A stretch of 20,363 nucleotides of DNA from Bacteroidales bacterium (GTDB taxonomy: Bacteria; Bacteroidota; Bacteroidia; Bacteroidales; ML635J-15), in NCBI GenBank assembly GCA_023228725.1, contig JALOAQ010000051.1, forward strand, positions 1 to 20,363. The letters are read 5' to 3'. Made by a program: the position numbers and the translations under genes. Numbering within the stretch: the first letter of the stretch is position 1; the number at the start of each line of letters is the position of its first letter. Below the pieces are notes generated by a model. That model did not search any database. It had not been told where the DNA came from and saw only the letters and a program-made list of their open reading frames with translations. This document shows, piece after piece, positions 1-8,116 of the stretch.

Positions 1-220
1 TATAGCTCTATCTGAACCAAAAGAAGAAGACAATTGGAACGGATATACAGGTTTTATACACCAAGTAATTTTAGATAATTATTTAGCAAAACACGAAGAA
101 CCTGAAGAAATAGAATATTATTTATGTGGTCCGCCAATGATGAATGATGCTGTTTTAAAAATGCTTGACAACCAAGGAGTTCCAGAAGAAATGATAGCTT
201 TTGATGATTTTGGAGGATAA
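1..220 (+). CDS. nqrF: Na+-translocating NADH:quinone reductase subunit F, C-terminal end (partial)
   Basis: The reading frame is open from base 2 and gives the last 72 residues of a protein whose start lies outside the window. It contains the NAD-binding ferredoxin-reductase signature YYLCGPPMMNDAV and ends in FDDFGG, the usual C-terminus of NqrF. NqrF is the membrane-anchored entry subunit of the Na+-pumping NQR complex: it takes electrons from NADH through FAD and a [2Fe-2S] centre, and the part seen here belongs to the NADH/FAD module. The next gene, 76 nt downstream on the same strand, is apbE, which supplies the covalent FMN of NQR subunits. That pairing supports NqrF over other ferredoxin-NADP reductase-like proteins. 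Confidence 0.9.
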   Translation, partial: IALSEPKEEDNWNGYTGFIHQVILDNYLAKHEEPEEIEYYLCGPPMMNDAVLKMLDNQGVPEEMIAFDDFGG

Positions 221-296
221 AAAGTTTTGAAGATTTTTGAAAATCCATAATATTTATTGCAGATTTTTTGTAATTTGCAAAATTAAATTTAATATT

Positions 297-1298
297 ATGC
301 GTAATCTTATTTATTTGTTAATCTTGATTTTATTGTTTTCATGTACTAATAAAAGCAAAAATCAATATCAATTTTATAAAGGCGAAATACACGGAACATA
401 TTTTCATATTACTTACCAAAGCTCATTTGATTTATCTATGGAAATAGATAGCGTTTTTAAAGTTTTTAATGCATCTTTAAATAATTACGACCCAAATTCT
501 TTAATTTCTAAAATTAATTTTAATGAAGAAAACCAAACAGATAGTTTGTTTAGAATAATGTTTTATAAAGCCAAACAAGTTTATGAAGAAAGTGATGGAG
601 CTTTTGACATTTCCATTGCACCTATTGTTAATGAATGGGGTTTTGGCTGGATTAAAAAAGATAAAAATAATATTCCGGATTCAAGCAAGATTGAAAATCT
701 TTTGAATTTTGTAGGCATGGATAAATGGTCAATCGTTGATAATAAGATAGTTAAAGATTGTCAGGAAGCTATGCTTATTTCTAATGCAATTGCAAAGGGG
801 CAGTCTGTGGATTTTGTCGCTAATTTTTTAGTATCTCGAAAAGTTGAAAATTTTTTAGTTGAAATTGGTGGCGAAATTATGTGTAAAGGCAAAAATCCAA
901 ATGGCGAAAATTGGAGAATAGGAATAGATAAACCAATAGAAAATACGGATTATGAAAACCGTGAAAATCAAATAATTATTAACATTTCTAATAAAGCTGT
1001 TGCTACTTCGGGAAATTATCGAAAATTTATTGAAAATGAGAATAAAAAATATGCTCATACTATAAATCCGAAAACCGGTTACCCTGAAGAAAATGAATTG
1101 TTAAGTGTAACTGTTATTGCAAAAGATTGTATGAGTGCAGACGCTTATGCAACTGCTTTTATGGCAAGTGGTCTAGAAAAATCAAAAAATATTTTGAAAA
1201 ACTTAAATAATATTGAGGTATATTTTATTTATTTAGATAATGCAAATAATGTGCAAGATTATTATACTAAGAATTTTGAGCAATATATTTTGAAATGA
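297..1298 (+). CDS. apbE: FAD:protein FMN transferase (ApbE), lipoprotein
   Basis: This enzyme transfers FMN from FAD to a threonine of target proteins; in NQR the known targets are NqrB and NqrC. I chose the ATG at 297 (333 aa) because it places a lipoprotein signal at the very N-terminus, with the lipobox cysteine at residue 16 (LLFSC). An in-frame start at 237 would add 20 residues before the signal. ApbE motifs follow in the normal order: AIAKGQSVD (about 164-172), EIGGE (about 189-193), ATSGNYRKF (from 236), HTINPKTGYP (about 254-263) and MSADAYATAF (about 279-288), the last carrying metal and FAD contacts. It is predicted to be anchored on the periplasmic side of a membrane. It follows nqrF directly, so flavinylation of NQR is its most likely job, though Rnf-type targets elsewhere cannot be excluded. 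Confidence 0.93.
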   Translation: MRNLIYLLILILLFSCTNKSKNQYQFYKGEIHGTYFHITYQSSFDLSMEIDSVFKVFNASLNNYDPNSLISKINFNEENQTDSLFRIMFYKAKQVYEESDGAFDISIAPIVNEWGFGWIKKDKNNIPDSSKIENLLNFVGMDKWSIVDNKIVKDCQEAMLISNAIAKGQSVDFVANFLVSRKVENFLVEIGGEIMCKGKNPNGENWRIGIDKPIENTDYENRENQIIINISNKAVATSGNYRKFIENENKKYAHTINPKTGYPEENELLSVTVIAKDCMSADAYATAFMASGLEKSKNILKNLNNIEVYFIYLDNANNVQDYYTKNFEQYILK

Positions 1299-1308
1299 TA
1301 AAGTTCTG

Positions 1309-1331
1309 AACAATGTTTTTATAAAATTGTT
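1309..1331 (+). terminator. Possible weak hairpin terminator after apbE
   Basis: AACAAT at 1309-1314 can pair with ATTGTT at 1326-1331 across an A/T-rich loop, and TTTATC follows. It lies just after the apbE stop and before the next start at 1356. The stem is short and A/T-rich, so this is a weak candidate in such an A/T-rich genome. Confidence 0.25.
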
Positions 1332-1355
1332 TTATCACTTGATTGAAACGAATTT

Positions 1356-1856
1356 ATGAAAACATTAACATCGCATTTGAAAGAAATTTTAACTAAGAAT
1401 AATGAGTATTCTGCTGATATTTCTAAATATTGCCATGTTTTATCTTTTTTACCTATTTTTGAAAACATTAAAGAAGAAGATTATATAGTTTATCACGATG
1501 ATCATAGCTTTGAATATACAAATTTAGTTTATGATTTTATAAAATCACTGTTTGAGGCTGATTTAGTGGAGGATGTTAATGAAATGACAGATTTTTTGAA
1601 AAAGTTTAATTCTTCTTGTGCTTATAAAATTTGGATGCGTGAGATGAATTATGTCCTTGCTAATCAAGAGCTTATGAGAAACACTAATCTTTGTTTTCTT
1701 AAAAAATCTATTTTTTCTTTAGTTAGGTTAGAAAACAATATGCCTGGCTCTTGGGGTATTGATTTTGAATCAGGAAACTGGTTGGCTATTGTAAAACAAC
1801 TAAAAAGAATATATTCTCAAAGTTTAACAAAATCCCAAACCACACATTTTAACTAA
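1356..1856 (+). CDS. Conserved-looking protein of unknown function (166 aa)
   Basis: I do not recognise a characterised family with confidence. The protein has no signal peptide or membrane segment and is probably cytoplasmic and mostly helical. The N-terminal half is acidic and rich in aromatic residues (about residues 35-75). The most distinctive part is near the C-terminus, LENNMPGSWGIDFESGNW followed by a basic helix (about residues 126-155). Its layout recalls the C-terminal part of DUF6508-type proteins (an R-x-E segment, a Gly/Trp turn, E-S-G, then a helix), but that is a weak impression from memory. It lies 57 nt after apbE on the same strand. Its last 8 bases overlap the end of the convergent wbqC-like gene, so the two stop regions interlock. 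The coding character is good and the ATG at 1356 is the natural start. Confidence 0.7.
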   Translation: MKTLTSHLKEILTKNNEYSADISKYCHVLSFLPIFENIKEEDYIVYHDDHSFEYTNLVYDFIKSLFEADLVEDVNEMTDFLKKFNSSCAYKIWMREMNYVLANQELMRNTNLCFLKKSIFSLVRLENNMPGSWGIDFESGNWLAIVKQLKRIYSQSLTKSQTTHFN

Positions 1857-2469
1857 GTTTTACAGAATTTTTTATTATTATAATTGATTGAGGACCTTGA
1901 TTAAAAAGTAAATCAATAATACTTAAATTAGGTATAAATCCATGCCTTTCTTTAAAAACTTGGTAGTATTCACTAAGTTCAAAATCTTTGTCAATAATTT
2001 TTGATTTTGGTGAAATAAGTTCTCTTAAGTTTAGCGTATCTTCTTGATTTATAAAGCTTTTACTATATTCAAATTTTGGTTTTACACCTAAGATTTTAAA
2101 GCAATTTTCAAGAATTTTATGATTAAGGTCAAATAAAAATTTTTCTTTATTTTTAAAAATAAAATTAAAACTGTCTATATAAAAATCAAAGAAAGCCGAG
2201 TTTTTATAAGCAGATACCAAAGCCATATAGTGGTTTTTTTGCCAATTTAATGAATAATCAATTTGAGTATCTTTAAAATATTGCCTATATGATTTGATAA
2301 TAGGAACACTTAAATTAGCTTTTCCGTTAGCGGTAAGTATTTCACAACGATTTCTGTAAGTTTGCCTTTGATAGTTTTCAAAAATATCGATATAAATATT
2401 ATTGTAAAGAAAAAACTTAGAAATATATTGGATAGGAGGAAAGTAAGATGAAAATAATACGGCTTTCAT
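1849..2469 (-). CDS. WbqC-like family protein
   Basis: The N-terminal half matches the WbqC-like family: a SSYFPPIQYISKF segment at about residues 7-19, then ENYQRQTYRNRCEI and a following GKANLSVPI. The length (206 aa) is usual for the family. Family members occur in O-antigen and surface-polysaccharide loci of some bacteria, and in Bacteroidetes they commonly lie next to lepB and dapB; the biochemical activity is unsettled. No signal peptide is seen, so it is probably cytoplasmic. It is the last gene of the dapB-lepB-lepB-wbqC operon. Its ATG overlaps the upstream stop codon as TAATG, with one shared base, which points to translational coupling with the signal peptidase paralog. Confidence 0.85.
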   Translation of the reverse strand: MKAVLFSSYFPPIQYISKFFLYNNIYIDIFENYQRQTYRNRCEILTANGKANLSVPIIKSYRQYFKDTQIDYSLNWQKNHYMALVSAYKNSAFFDFYIDSFNFIFKNKEKFLFDLNHKILENCFKILGVKPKFEYSKSFINQEDTLNLRELISPKSKIIDKDFELSEYYQVFKERHGFIPNLSIIDLLFNQGPQSIIIIKNSVKLS

Positions 2470-3347
2470 TAAAAAATTACCTTACCAATAATATATTCTT
2501 CAGGAATAAATCCCCATTTTCTTGAATCTTTTCCATTAAACCTATTGTCGCTTAAAATAAAATAATAATTTTTTTTAACTATATATTCGTTTACTAAGTT
2601 TTCATCAATTTCAATATTTTCGCCAAAATAATAAAGATCATGCCCTTCGTAAAAATCAATTATTTTTTTATATAAATGAATATTTCTTCTGTTTATACTA
2701 AGTGTCATATCTTTAGCGGGTACAATAGTCGGTCCAAAATGGTCTTGATTCCAAGCAAAAATCTGAAATGGAAAAGTATTGTAGTTTAAAACATTTTCTG
2801 GTTCAGTGATTCTTCTTACAGACATCACTTCTTTAAGTTGCGATATTTCATCCACAATTTCTTTAATGGTTAAAATATCACAAGCTTTATTATTGTTTAA
2901 ACTGTCTATTATTTTAATATCGTAATCTTTAAGAAGTTCTGTAAAATTCGTATATTCGTTTGTATTAATCCTAAATTTAAACATCAAATCATAGTCTTCT
3001 GCTAATTCTTTGTCGTTTATAAAAAGTTTTGCATCTTTAATTTGTATTATATCGCCTGGTTTTCCAATTATTCTGCCAATAATATTTTCTTTTTTAGAAA
3101 ATGGCGGGTCGTTTAACTCTGGTGATTTATAAACTACTTTATCGCTATAATCCAATAAAAACTCTGCTGATGGTTTTACGAAATTAAAACTCATGTTTGG
3201 ATTTTTTACTTTTTGAATTAAAAAGTTTTGTTTGCCTCCAAAACAATTTACAGCTTTATAAATTCCGTTAAAAATGAAAAATAAAATAATAAGCAATAAA
3301 ATAGCTGAGCTTAGAATAATAAGTATTTTTTTATTTTTTTTATTCAT
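2469..3347 (-). CDS. Signal peptidase I-like protein, predicted catalytically inactive paralog
   Basis: This is a second S26-family (LepB) protein, aligning along most of its length with the longer lepB just upstream. I start it at the ATG at 3347 (292 aa); a TTG three codons earlier is possible but less likely. It has one N-terminal membrane helix (about residues 8-27) and then an external domain. The segment KPSAEFLL keeps a serine (S60) at the nucleophile position but has Ala where active enzymes have Met. The box that reads KRCVAVAGD in the neighbour reads GRIIGKPGD here, so glycine (G91) replaces the catalytic lysine. The structural end box, SDNRFNGKDSRKWGFIP, is intact. It therefore looks like a folded but inactive paralog, comparable to Staphylococcus aureus SpsA beside SpsB. 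It overlaps lepB by 8 nt. Confidence 0.88.
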   Translation of the reverse strand: MNKKNKKILIILSSAILLLIILFFIFNGIYKAVNCFGGKQNFLIQKVKNPNMSFNFVKPSAEFLLDYSDKVVYKSPELNDPPFSKKENIIGRIIGKPGDIIQIKDAKLFINDKELAEDYDLMFKFRINTNEYTNFTELLKDYDIKIIDSLNNNKACDILTIKEIVDEISQLKEVMSVRRITEPENVLNYNTFPFQIFAWNQDHFGPTIVPAKDMTLSINRRNIHLYKKIIDFYEGHDLYYFGENIEIDENLVNEYIVKKNYYFILSDNRFNGKDSRKWGFIPEEYIIGKVIF

Positions 3348-4956
3348 TATGTACAATTTTACCGATTCTTGACCATCTCATTCCACCATATTCTTTATCT
3401 CTTGACATCCAAATAAGCCATGCTTTACCAACTATGTGATTTTCAGGCACAAAGCCCCAAAATCTTGAGTCTGCGGAGTTGTGCCTATTATCCCCCATAA
3501 GCCAATAATAATTCATTTTAAAAGTATATTTACTTGTTTCCTTTCCGTTTATAAAAATTTTACCTTCTTTTATTTCTAAATTATTATCTTCGTAATATCC
3601 TATTAATCTTTCATATAAAATTAAGTTTTCTTCATTAAGTTCAATTGTTTGCCCAGCTTTTGGGATATATAAAGGACCAAACCAGTCAGAGTTCCAATCA
3701 AATTTGTTGTTGTGTGGGTAAATTCTAAAATCTCTTTCGCCTTTTGGCTTAAAATCAGGTTTAACACTTTTTACATAGGCTAATTTTTGAACTTTTTGCA
3801 AAGCACTTTCATTTAAAGGAATTATTAATGAAGTATTATGTCTTCTAATATCACTTTTGTTTATTTGATTTTCTTTTAAAAACTTTTCAGAAAAATTTCC
3901 ATTTTCAAGTTTAACAATATAATTAAATTGTTGTGTAGGTATGTTTTTATGTTGTTTACCATTAATAAATAAAATGCCTTCTTTTATTTCTAAGCTATCT
4001 CCTGCAACTGCTACACATCTTTTAATATAATTTTCTCTTTTATCTACGGGTCGTACAACAATATCGTAAACTTCACGCACTATTTTTCTTGCAAGTTTAT
4101 CGTAATCTTCTTGAGTTTTAAGCTTATTTTCAGACTTATAAAATTCTTTGTCTAATTCAAGCAATTTTAGACTTGCATTATTTATCAATTCAGGATTATG
4201 ATTTTCATTTACATTAGGATCAAATAAATTATAAGCAAGTGTGTTATAATAATTATTGTCTTTAATTCTCATTAAAATACTTGTGTCTTTAGTATTTTCT
4301 AAAATACTTAAATCAACTTGTTCCATAATATAGGAACAGATTCTTATAATATCATAATAATCTTGGGCTTGGTTTTGTATTACAACAGTGTCGCCTGTGG
4401 GATAATTAAAAACTACCATATCGTCTCTTTCAACATTACCCCAGCCTAACATTCTTCTATATTCGGTTTTAATCCATGTTAAATAAGATGGAGTGCTTTT
4501 GCTAAGTGGTAGGGTATGATGAACAAAAGGAAAAGATAATGGAGTCATTGGAACCCTAGGTCCATAAGCTACTTTACTTACAAATAAATAATCTCCTACT
4601 AAAAGTGTTTTTTCCATAGAAGATGTTGGTATAGTAAAAGCTTCAAAAAAGAAAATACGAATAAACGAAGCTGCAATTACTGCAAAAATAATTGCGTCAA
4701 CCCACTCTAAAGTTTTTCTTTTGATTTTTGTGTAGGTTTTGTCTTTTTTAGGTTTCCAAAAAGCCCATCTAACAAATTTAGTTATATAAATATCTATAAT
4801 AATTAATTCACCAATAATCCACCAATAATTTCCTAACCAGATTACCCACAAAATATAAAGCAAACTAATAATTGAAAACCATATCCATTTGTTTTTCAAT
4901 TTTTTTATAATAGTATTGTTTTTAATTTTAGATAAAATACTTTTCTTTTTTGCCAT
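3340..4956 (-). CDS. lepB: Signal peptidase I
   Basis: Leader peptidase removes signal peptides from exported proteins on the outer face of the inner membrane, using a Ser/Lys dyad. The N-terminus has about three hydrophobic segments (about residues 23-42, 44-58 and 86-106). The nucleophile is S113 in TIPTSSMEKTLLVGD, and the general base is K312 in YIKRCVAVAGDS. The C-terminal box is MGDNRHNSADSRFWGFVP. At 538 aa it is much longer than E. coli LepB. The extra length lies mainly between the serine and lysine boxes (about residues 190-307) and after the lysine box, as in many Bacteroidetes enzymes. The gene starts 2 nt after the dapB stop and overlaps the inactive paralog by 8 nt, so the three are probably one transcript. 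Confidence 0.95.
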   Translation of the reverse strand: MAKKKSILSKIKNNTIIKKLKNKWIWFSIISLLYILWVIWLGNYWWIIGELIIIDIYITKFVRWAFWKPKKDKTYTKIKRKTLEWVDAIIFAVIAASFIRIFFFEAFTIPTSSMEKTLLVGDYLFVSKVAYGPRVPMTPLSFPFVHHTLPLSKSTPSYLTWIKTEYRRMLGWGNVERDDMVVFNYPTGDTVVIQNQAQDYYDIIRICSYIMEQVDLSILENTKDTSILMRIKDNNYYNTLAYNLFDPNVNENHNPELINNASLKLLELDKEFYKSENKLKTQEDYDKLARKIVREVYDIVVRPVDKRENYIKRCVAVAGDSLEIKEGILFINGKQHKNIPTQQFNYIVKLENGNFSEKFLKENQINKSDIRRHNTSLIIPLNESALQKVQKLAYVKSVKPDFKPKGERDFRIYPHNNKFDWNSDWFGPLYIPKAGQTIELNEENLILYERLIGYYEDNNLEIKEGKIFINGKETSKYTFKMNYYWLMGDNRHNSADSRFWGFVPENHIVGKAWLIWMSRDKEYGGMRWSRIGKIVHNE

Positions 4957-4958
4957 AT

Positions 4959-5675
4959 TTATAAATTTAATAAATTTTTCATTGTGAAATATCCTGTTTT
5001 TCCAGAAATAAACTCTGCAGCAAGTACTGCTCCTGTTCCAAAACCTAAACGATTAAATGCCGAATGACTTATTTCTATATTATCAATATTGTTTTTCCAA
5101 ATAACTTTATGATCTCCAAAAACTTCGTCCTCTCTAAAAGCTTCAATTTCAAAACTATGTTTGTCTTGTTTTGGTAATAATTCCCAATTTAAGTATTTAG
5201 AATTATTTTTTAAAATGTCTTTAGCTAAGCTAATTGCCGTTCCACTAGGTTTGTCTAGTTTGTGAATATGGTGTGTTTCTTCAATTTTTACTTCATAATC
5301 TTGAAAATCATTTAGCAAATTAGCAAGTTTTTTATTTATTTCCATAAAAATATTCATGCCAATACTAAAATTTGAAGCGTAAAAAAAAGCTGTAGATGTT
5401 TTATTTGTAAGTTCTATAAATTCTGATTCCGTAAATTCCCAGCCTGTAGTACCGCTAACAACAGAGATTCCATTTTCGAGACAGGCAATAATATTTTCTT
5501 TACAAGCCTTAGGATTACTAAAATCTATAGCAATATCACATAGGTTTTTTAAATCCTGATTAATTTTACTTTTATCTTTAATATCAATAATTTCAGTGAT
5601 TGAATGACCACGTTGCAAGGCTATTTTTTCAATAGTTTTCCCCATTCTGCCATAACCTATTAAAGCAATTTTCAT
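4959..5675 (-). CDS. dapB: 4-hydroxy-tetrahydrodipicolinate reductase
   Basis: DapB reduces the dipicolinate precursor with NAD(P)H in the lysine/meso-diaminopimelate pathway, feeding peptidoglycan synthesis in the cytoplasm. The N-terminal nucleotide-binding loop GYGRMGKT is at residues 7-14, and GTTGW is at about 75-79. The catalytic segment THHIHKLDKPSGTA has H135 and K139 at the positions of E. coli H159 and K163. The C-terminal GFGTGAV segment is also present. At 238 aa it is a compact family member of the kind seen in Bacteroidetes. It is the first gene of the minus-strand operon, with lepB following after 2 nt. Upstream, at about 5690-5700 on the minus strand, the sequence TATCTTTA resembles a Bacteroidetes -7 element, but I see no well-spaced -33 partner. 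Confidence 0.95.
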   Translation of the reverse strand: MKIALIGYGRMGKTIEKIALQRGHSITEIIDIKDKSKINQDLKNLCDIAIDFSNPKACKENIIACLENGISVVSGTTGWEFTESEFIELTNKTSTAFFYASNFSIGMNIFMEINKKLANLLNDFQDYEVKIEETHHIHKLDKPSGTAISLAKDILKNNSKYLNWELLPKQDKHSFEIEAFREDEVFGDHKVIWKNNIDNIEISHSAFNRLGFGTGAVLAAEFISGKTGYFTMKNLLNL

Positions 5676-5764
5676 AAAACTTTTAATTTAATGCGTAAAG
5701 ATACAATAAATTTTATGTTTTCGTAAAATCAAATAATAATAATCTTAAGAAAAACTTAAAATAT

Positions 5765-7990
5765 TTATCTTGGAAACCACTTTTTTAATAAATCTAGAAT
5801 TAATTCTTCAGAGTAAGGTTTTGTGATAAAATCATCGCAACCCAACTCAAAAATCTTTTCTTTTTCATCATTGAAAGCAAATGCGGTTTGGGCAATAATA
5901 ACAACATCTTTATTAAACTCTCTAATTTGTTTTACTGCTTCATATCCTGATAATTTAGGCATCTTAATATCCATAAAAATCAAATCAATATCTGAATTAG
6001 ATTTACAATATTCAACAAGTTCTATTCCATTATTAAAAGTAATAATCGACTCGCAACTTTCAGATAAAAACGTTTTTAATAACGTTTGTGCCATTTCGTC
6101 GTCTTCAGCTATTAAAACTTTTAGCCTAGTTTTAGTTTTGTTTTCTGTACTTGTAAAAGATGGGTTTTCGTTTTCTTGTTCAAATTTGTGATATTTAATT
6201 GTGAAAGTAAATTTTGTACCTTTGTTTTCATCACTTTCAACATGAATTTCTCCACCAAGTAATTCTACATAAGCTTTAGAAATTGCTAAACCTAAACCCG
6301 AACCTTGATTACTTAAACCATGTTCTATGTGTTCTTGCCAAAATCTTTCAAAAATATATTCTAATCTTTCTTTTTTAATTCCAATGCCTGAATCTTTTAC
6401 ATAAAATTTTAAAAAATCATTATCTTTTTCGCATGCAAATTCCACAAATCCTTTAGGTGTAAATTTTATAGCATTTTTAATTAAGTTAGTTAAGATTGCA
6501 TATAATTTATCATTATCTGTATAAACAATATCGTCTTCAGCGGATACATTATTTTTATATCGAAAATCTAATTTGTTTTGTGTAGCTTCTAATAGAAAAA
6601 AATCATAAATATTTTTACATATAGCCGATATGTTAGTTTTTGAATAATAAGTAGTCATTTGACCTGCATCAATTTTAGAAATATTTATAATGTCGTTAAT
6701 TATATTTAACATCCTTGCGCCGCTTTTTTCAATTAAATCAATATAAAGATTTTGTTTTTCAACACTAAGATTTTGCTTTTTTAAAAGTTGTGCAAATCCT
6801 AAAATTCCATTCATTGGAGTGCGGATTTCATGACTCATATTGGAGAGAAAAGCAGATTTCAATCTATTGTTTTCTTCAGCTTTTTCTTTTGCTTTTACCA
6901 ATTCTTGTTCTGTTTCTCTTCTTTTAGTAATATCTCTTGTAACGCCGTGATAACCAATGAAAGAGCCATCAATGTCAAAATAAGGAGATACTAATAATTC
7001 TCCCCATTTTGTGCCTCCGGTTTTACAAATATATTCTAATTCTATTGTTATAACTTGTTTTGGATTTTTTGTTTGTTTAAAAATATTTACATTTTCCTCT
7101 AAAGTACGTTTAGCAAGTTTGGCACTTTCTTTTGTAAATCTTTCACTAATGCTTTGTTGCATATATTCTTCAACAGAATAGCCAGTAAAGTTTTCTATTG
7201 AAGGAGTAACAAACAAACTTTTTCCATTATAATCTAAAAGCCAAACTACATCTGTGGTTTTATCGGATATTCTCCTATATTTAGCCTCACTTTCGCGTAA
7301 AGCTTGTTCTATTTGTTTTCTATGTCTTAATTCTACTTTTAATAATTTATTTTTACTGTGGGCAATTAATATAAATAATAATAATAATGTGATTAATGAA
7401 ACTAATAGAATAGAAAATAATATTTCTTTAAGAATACTGTTATTCCACTGTTTAGCATCAAAGTCAATACCAAAAATCGCTTTAATTTCTCCAGTTTCGG
7501 GATTATGTATTGGTAAAAATAAACTTACCCATCCTCCCCACCTGTCTTTTGTGTAAGTAGTAAAAATAATACTGTCTTCAAGATATGCTTTGTAATAAGC
7601 TTTATCGGCTTCTTCAAAAATCTGACCAGCAGGTGAGCAATCTTTTGAACCACTAGGCTCTGAATCTATTAAAAAAACTATTTTATTATCTATTAATGTG
7701 TAATAATAGCAAAAACGAGAATGTTCAACATTTTTTATAATATAAGATAAGTTTTCTTTTAAAATTTCATAAGAAAGTTTGGCTGTGTCTTCAGGTAAAG
7801 CATTTAAGTCAGCAAGTAAATCATAAGAAATTAGTTTTGAGCTAACTAAGGCTAAGTCTTTATAAGTTTCGTATCTGGTTTTAATTACTTTTGAACGGGC
7901 ATTAAAAATATATAATATACCTATGCTAATTGTAACAATGAATAAAACAATTTCAGGAATTAATTTTAATATTTTTTGTTTTTTACTCAC
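5765..7990 (-). CDS. Membrane hybrid sensor histidine kinase (Cache-like sensor, PAS, HisKA, HATPase, receiver)
   Basis: The 741-aa protein has membrane helices at about residues 9-29 and 187-210 enclosing a periplasmic sensor of about 155 residues. The end of that region (GGWVSLFLPIHNPETGEIKAIFGIDFD) resembles Cache/PDC ligand-binding domains. A PAS domain with PAC follows (about 235-357, ending GYHGVTRDITKR). HisKA carries the phosphoacceptor H387 in FLSNMSHEIRTPMNG. The ATPase domain has its N box (NLIKNAIKFTP, about 502-512), G1 (DSGIGI, 533-538) and G2 (GSGLGLA, 563-569). The C-terminal receiver domain has E629/D630/D631, phosphoacceptor D674 in FMDIKMP, and K724. No output domain is fused and no partner regulator is adjacent, so the ligand and target are unknown. 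The start codon is GTG at 7990, about 20 nt below a strong promoter. Confidence 0.95.
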   Translation of the reverse strand: MSKKQKILKLIPEIVLFIVTISIGILYIFNARSKVIKTRYETYKDLALVSSKLISYDLLADLNALPEDTAKLSYEILKENLSYIIKNVEHSRFCYYYTLIDNKIVFLIDSEPSGSKDCSPAGQIFEEADKAYYKAYLEDSIIFTTYTKDRWGGWVSLFLPIHNPETGEIKAIFGIDFDAKQWNNSILKEILFSILLVSLITLLLLFILIAHSKNKLLKVELRHRKQIEQALRESEAKYRRISDKTTDVVWLLDYNGKSLFVTPSIENFTGYSVEEYMQQSISERFTKESAKLAKRTLEENVNIFKQTKNPKQVITIELEYICKTGGTKWGELLVSPYFDIDGSFIGYHGVTRDITKRRETEQELVKAKEKAEENNRLKSAFLSNMSHEIRTPMNGILGFAQLLKKQNLSVEKQNLYIDLIEKSGARMLNIINDIINISKIDAGQMTTYYSKTNISAICKNIYDFFLLEATQNKLDFRYKNNVSAEDDIVYTDNDKLYAILTNLIKNAIKFTPKGFVEFACEKDNDFLKFYVKDSGIGIKKERLEYIFERFWQEHIEHGLSNQGSGLGLAISKAYVELLGGEIHVESDENKGTKFTFTIKYHKFEQENENPSFTSTENKTKTRLKVLIAEDDEMAQTLLKTFLSESCESIITFNNGIELVEYCKSNSDIDLIFMDIKMPKLSGYEAVKQIREFNKDVVIIAQTAFAFNDEKEKIFELGCDDFITKPYSEELILDLLKKWFPR

Positions 7991-8017
7991 TTTATAAAAA
8001 TGATATTAATTTAACAT

Positions 8018-8049
8018 CAAAGATACAGTATTATATAATAAAAAACAAA
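8018..8049 (-). promoter_or_regulatory. Bacteroidetes sigma-A-type promoter for the histidine kinase
   Basis: Read on the minus strand, TTTG (8046-8049) is followed by a 20-nt spacer and TATCTTTG (8018-8025). Both boxes and the spacing match the Bacteroidetes consensus TTTG-N19..21-TAnnTTTG exactly. Transcription should start near 8011, leaving a leader of about 20 nt before the GTG at 7990. Single boxes arise easily in A/T-rich DNA, but both boxes with correct spacing upstream of a start make this the best promoter in the window. Confidence 0.6.
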
Positions 8050-8116
8050 AAATATTAATGATTTGTTTATTTTTTAATTAATGAATTTATGTTTTGTAAA
8101 CATTACTTGCATTATA

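Noticed and set aside
54..248. A 64-aa open frame on the minus strand
   Set aside because: It lies antisense to the clear nqrF C-terminus and has no family resemblance.
237..296. An upstream start for apbE adding 20 residues
   Set aside because: It would place about 20 extra residues before a good lipoprotein signal; the ATG at 297 fits export and the family better.
5823..6191. A 122-aa plus-strand open frame inside the histidine kinase
   Set aside because: It is antisense to the receiver domain, which has all its phosphorylation residues.
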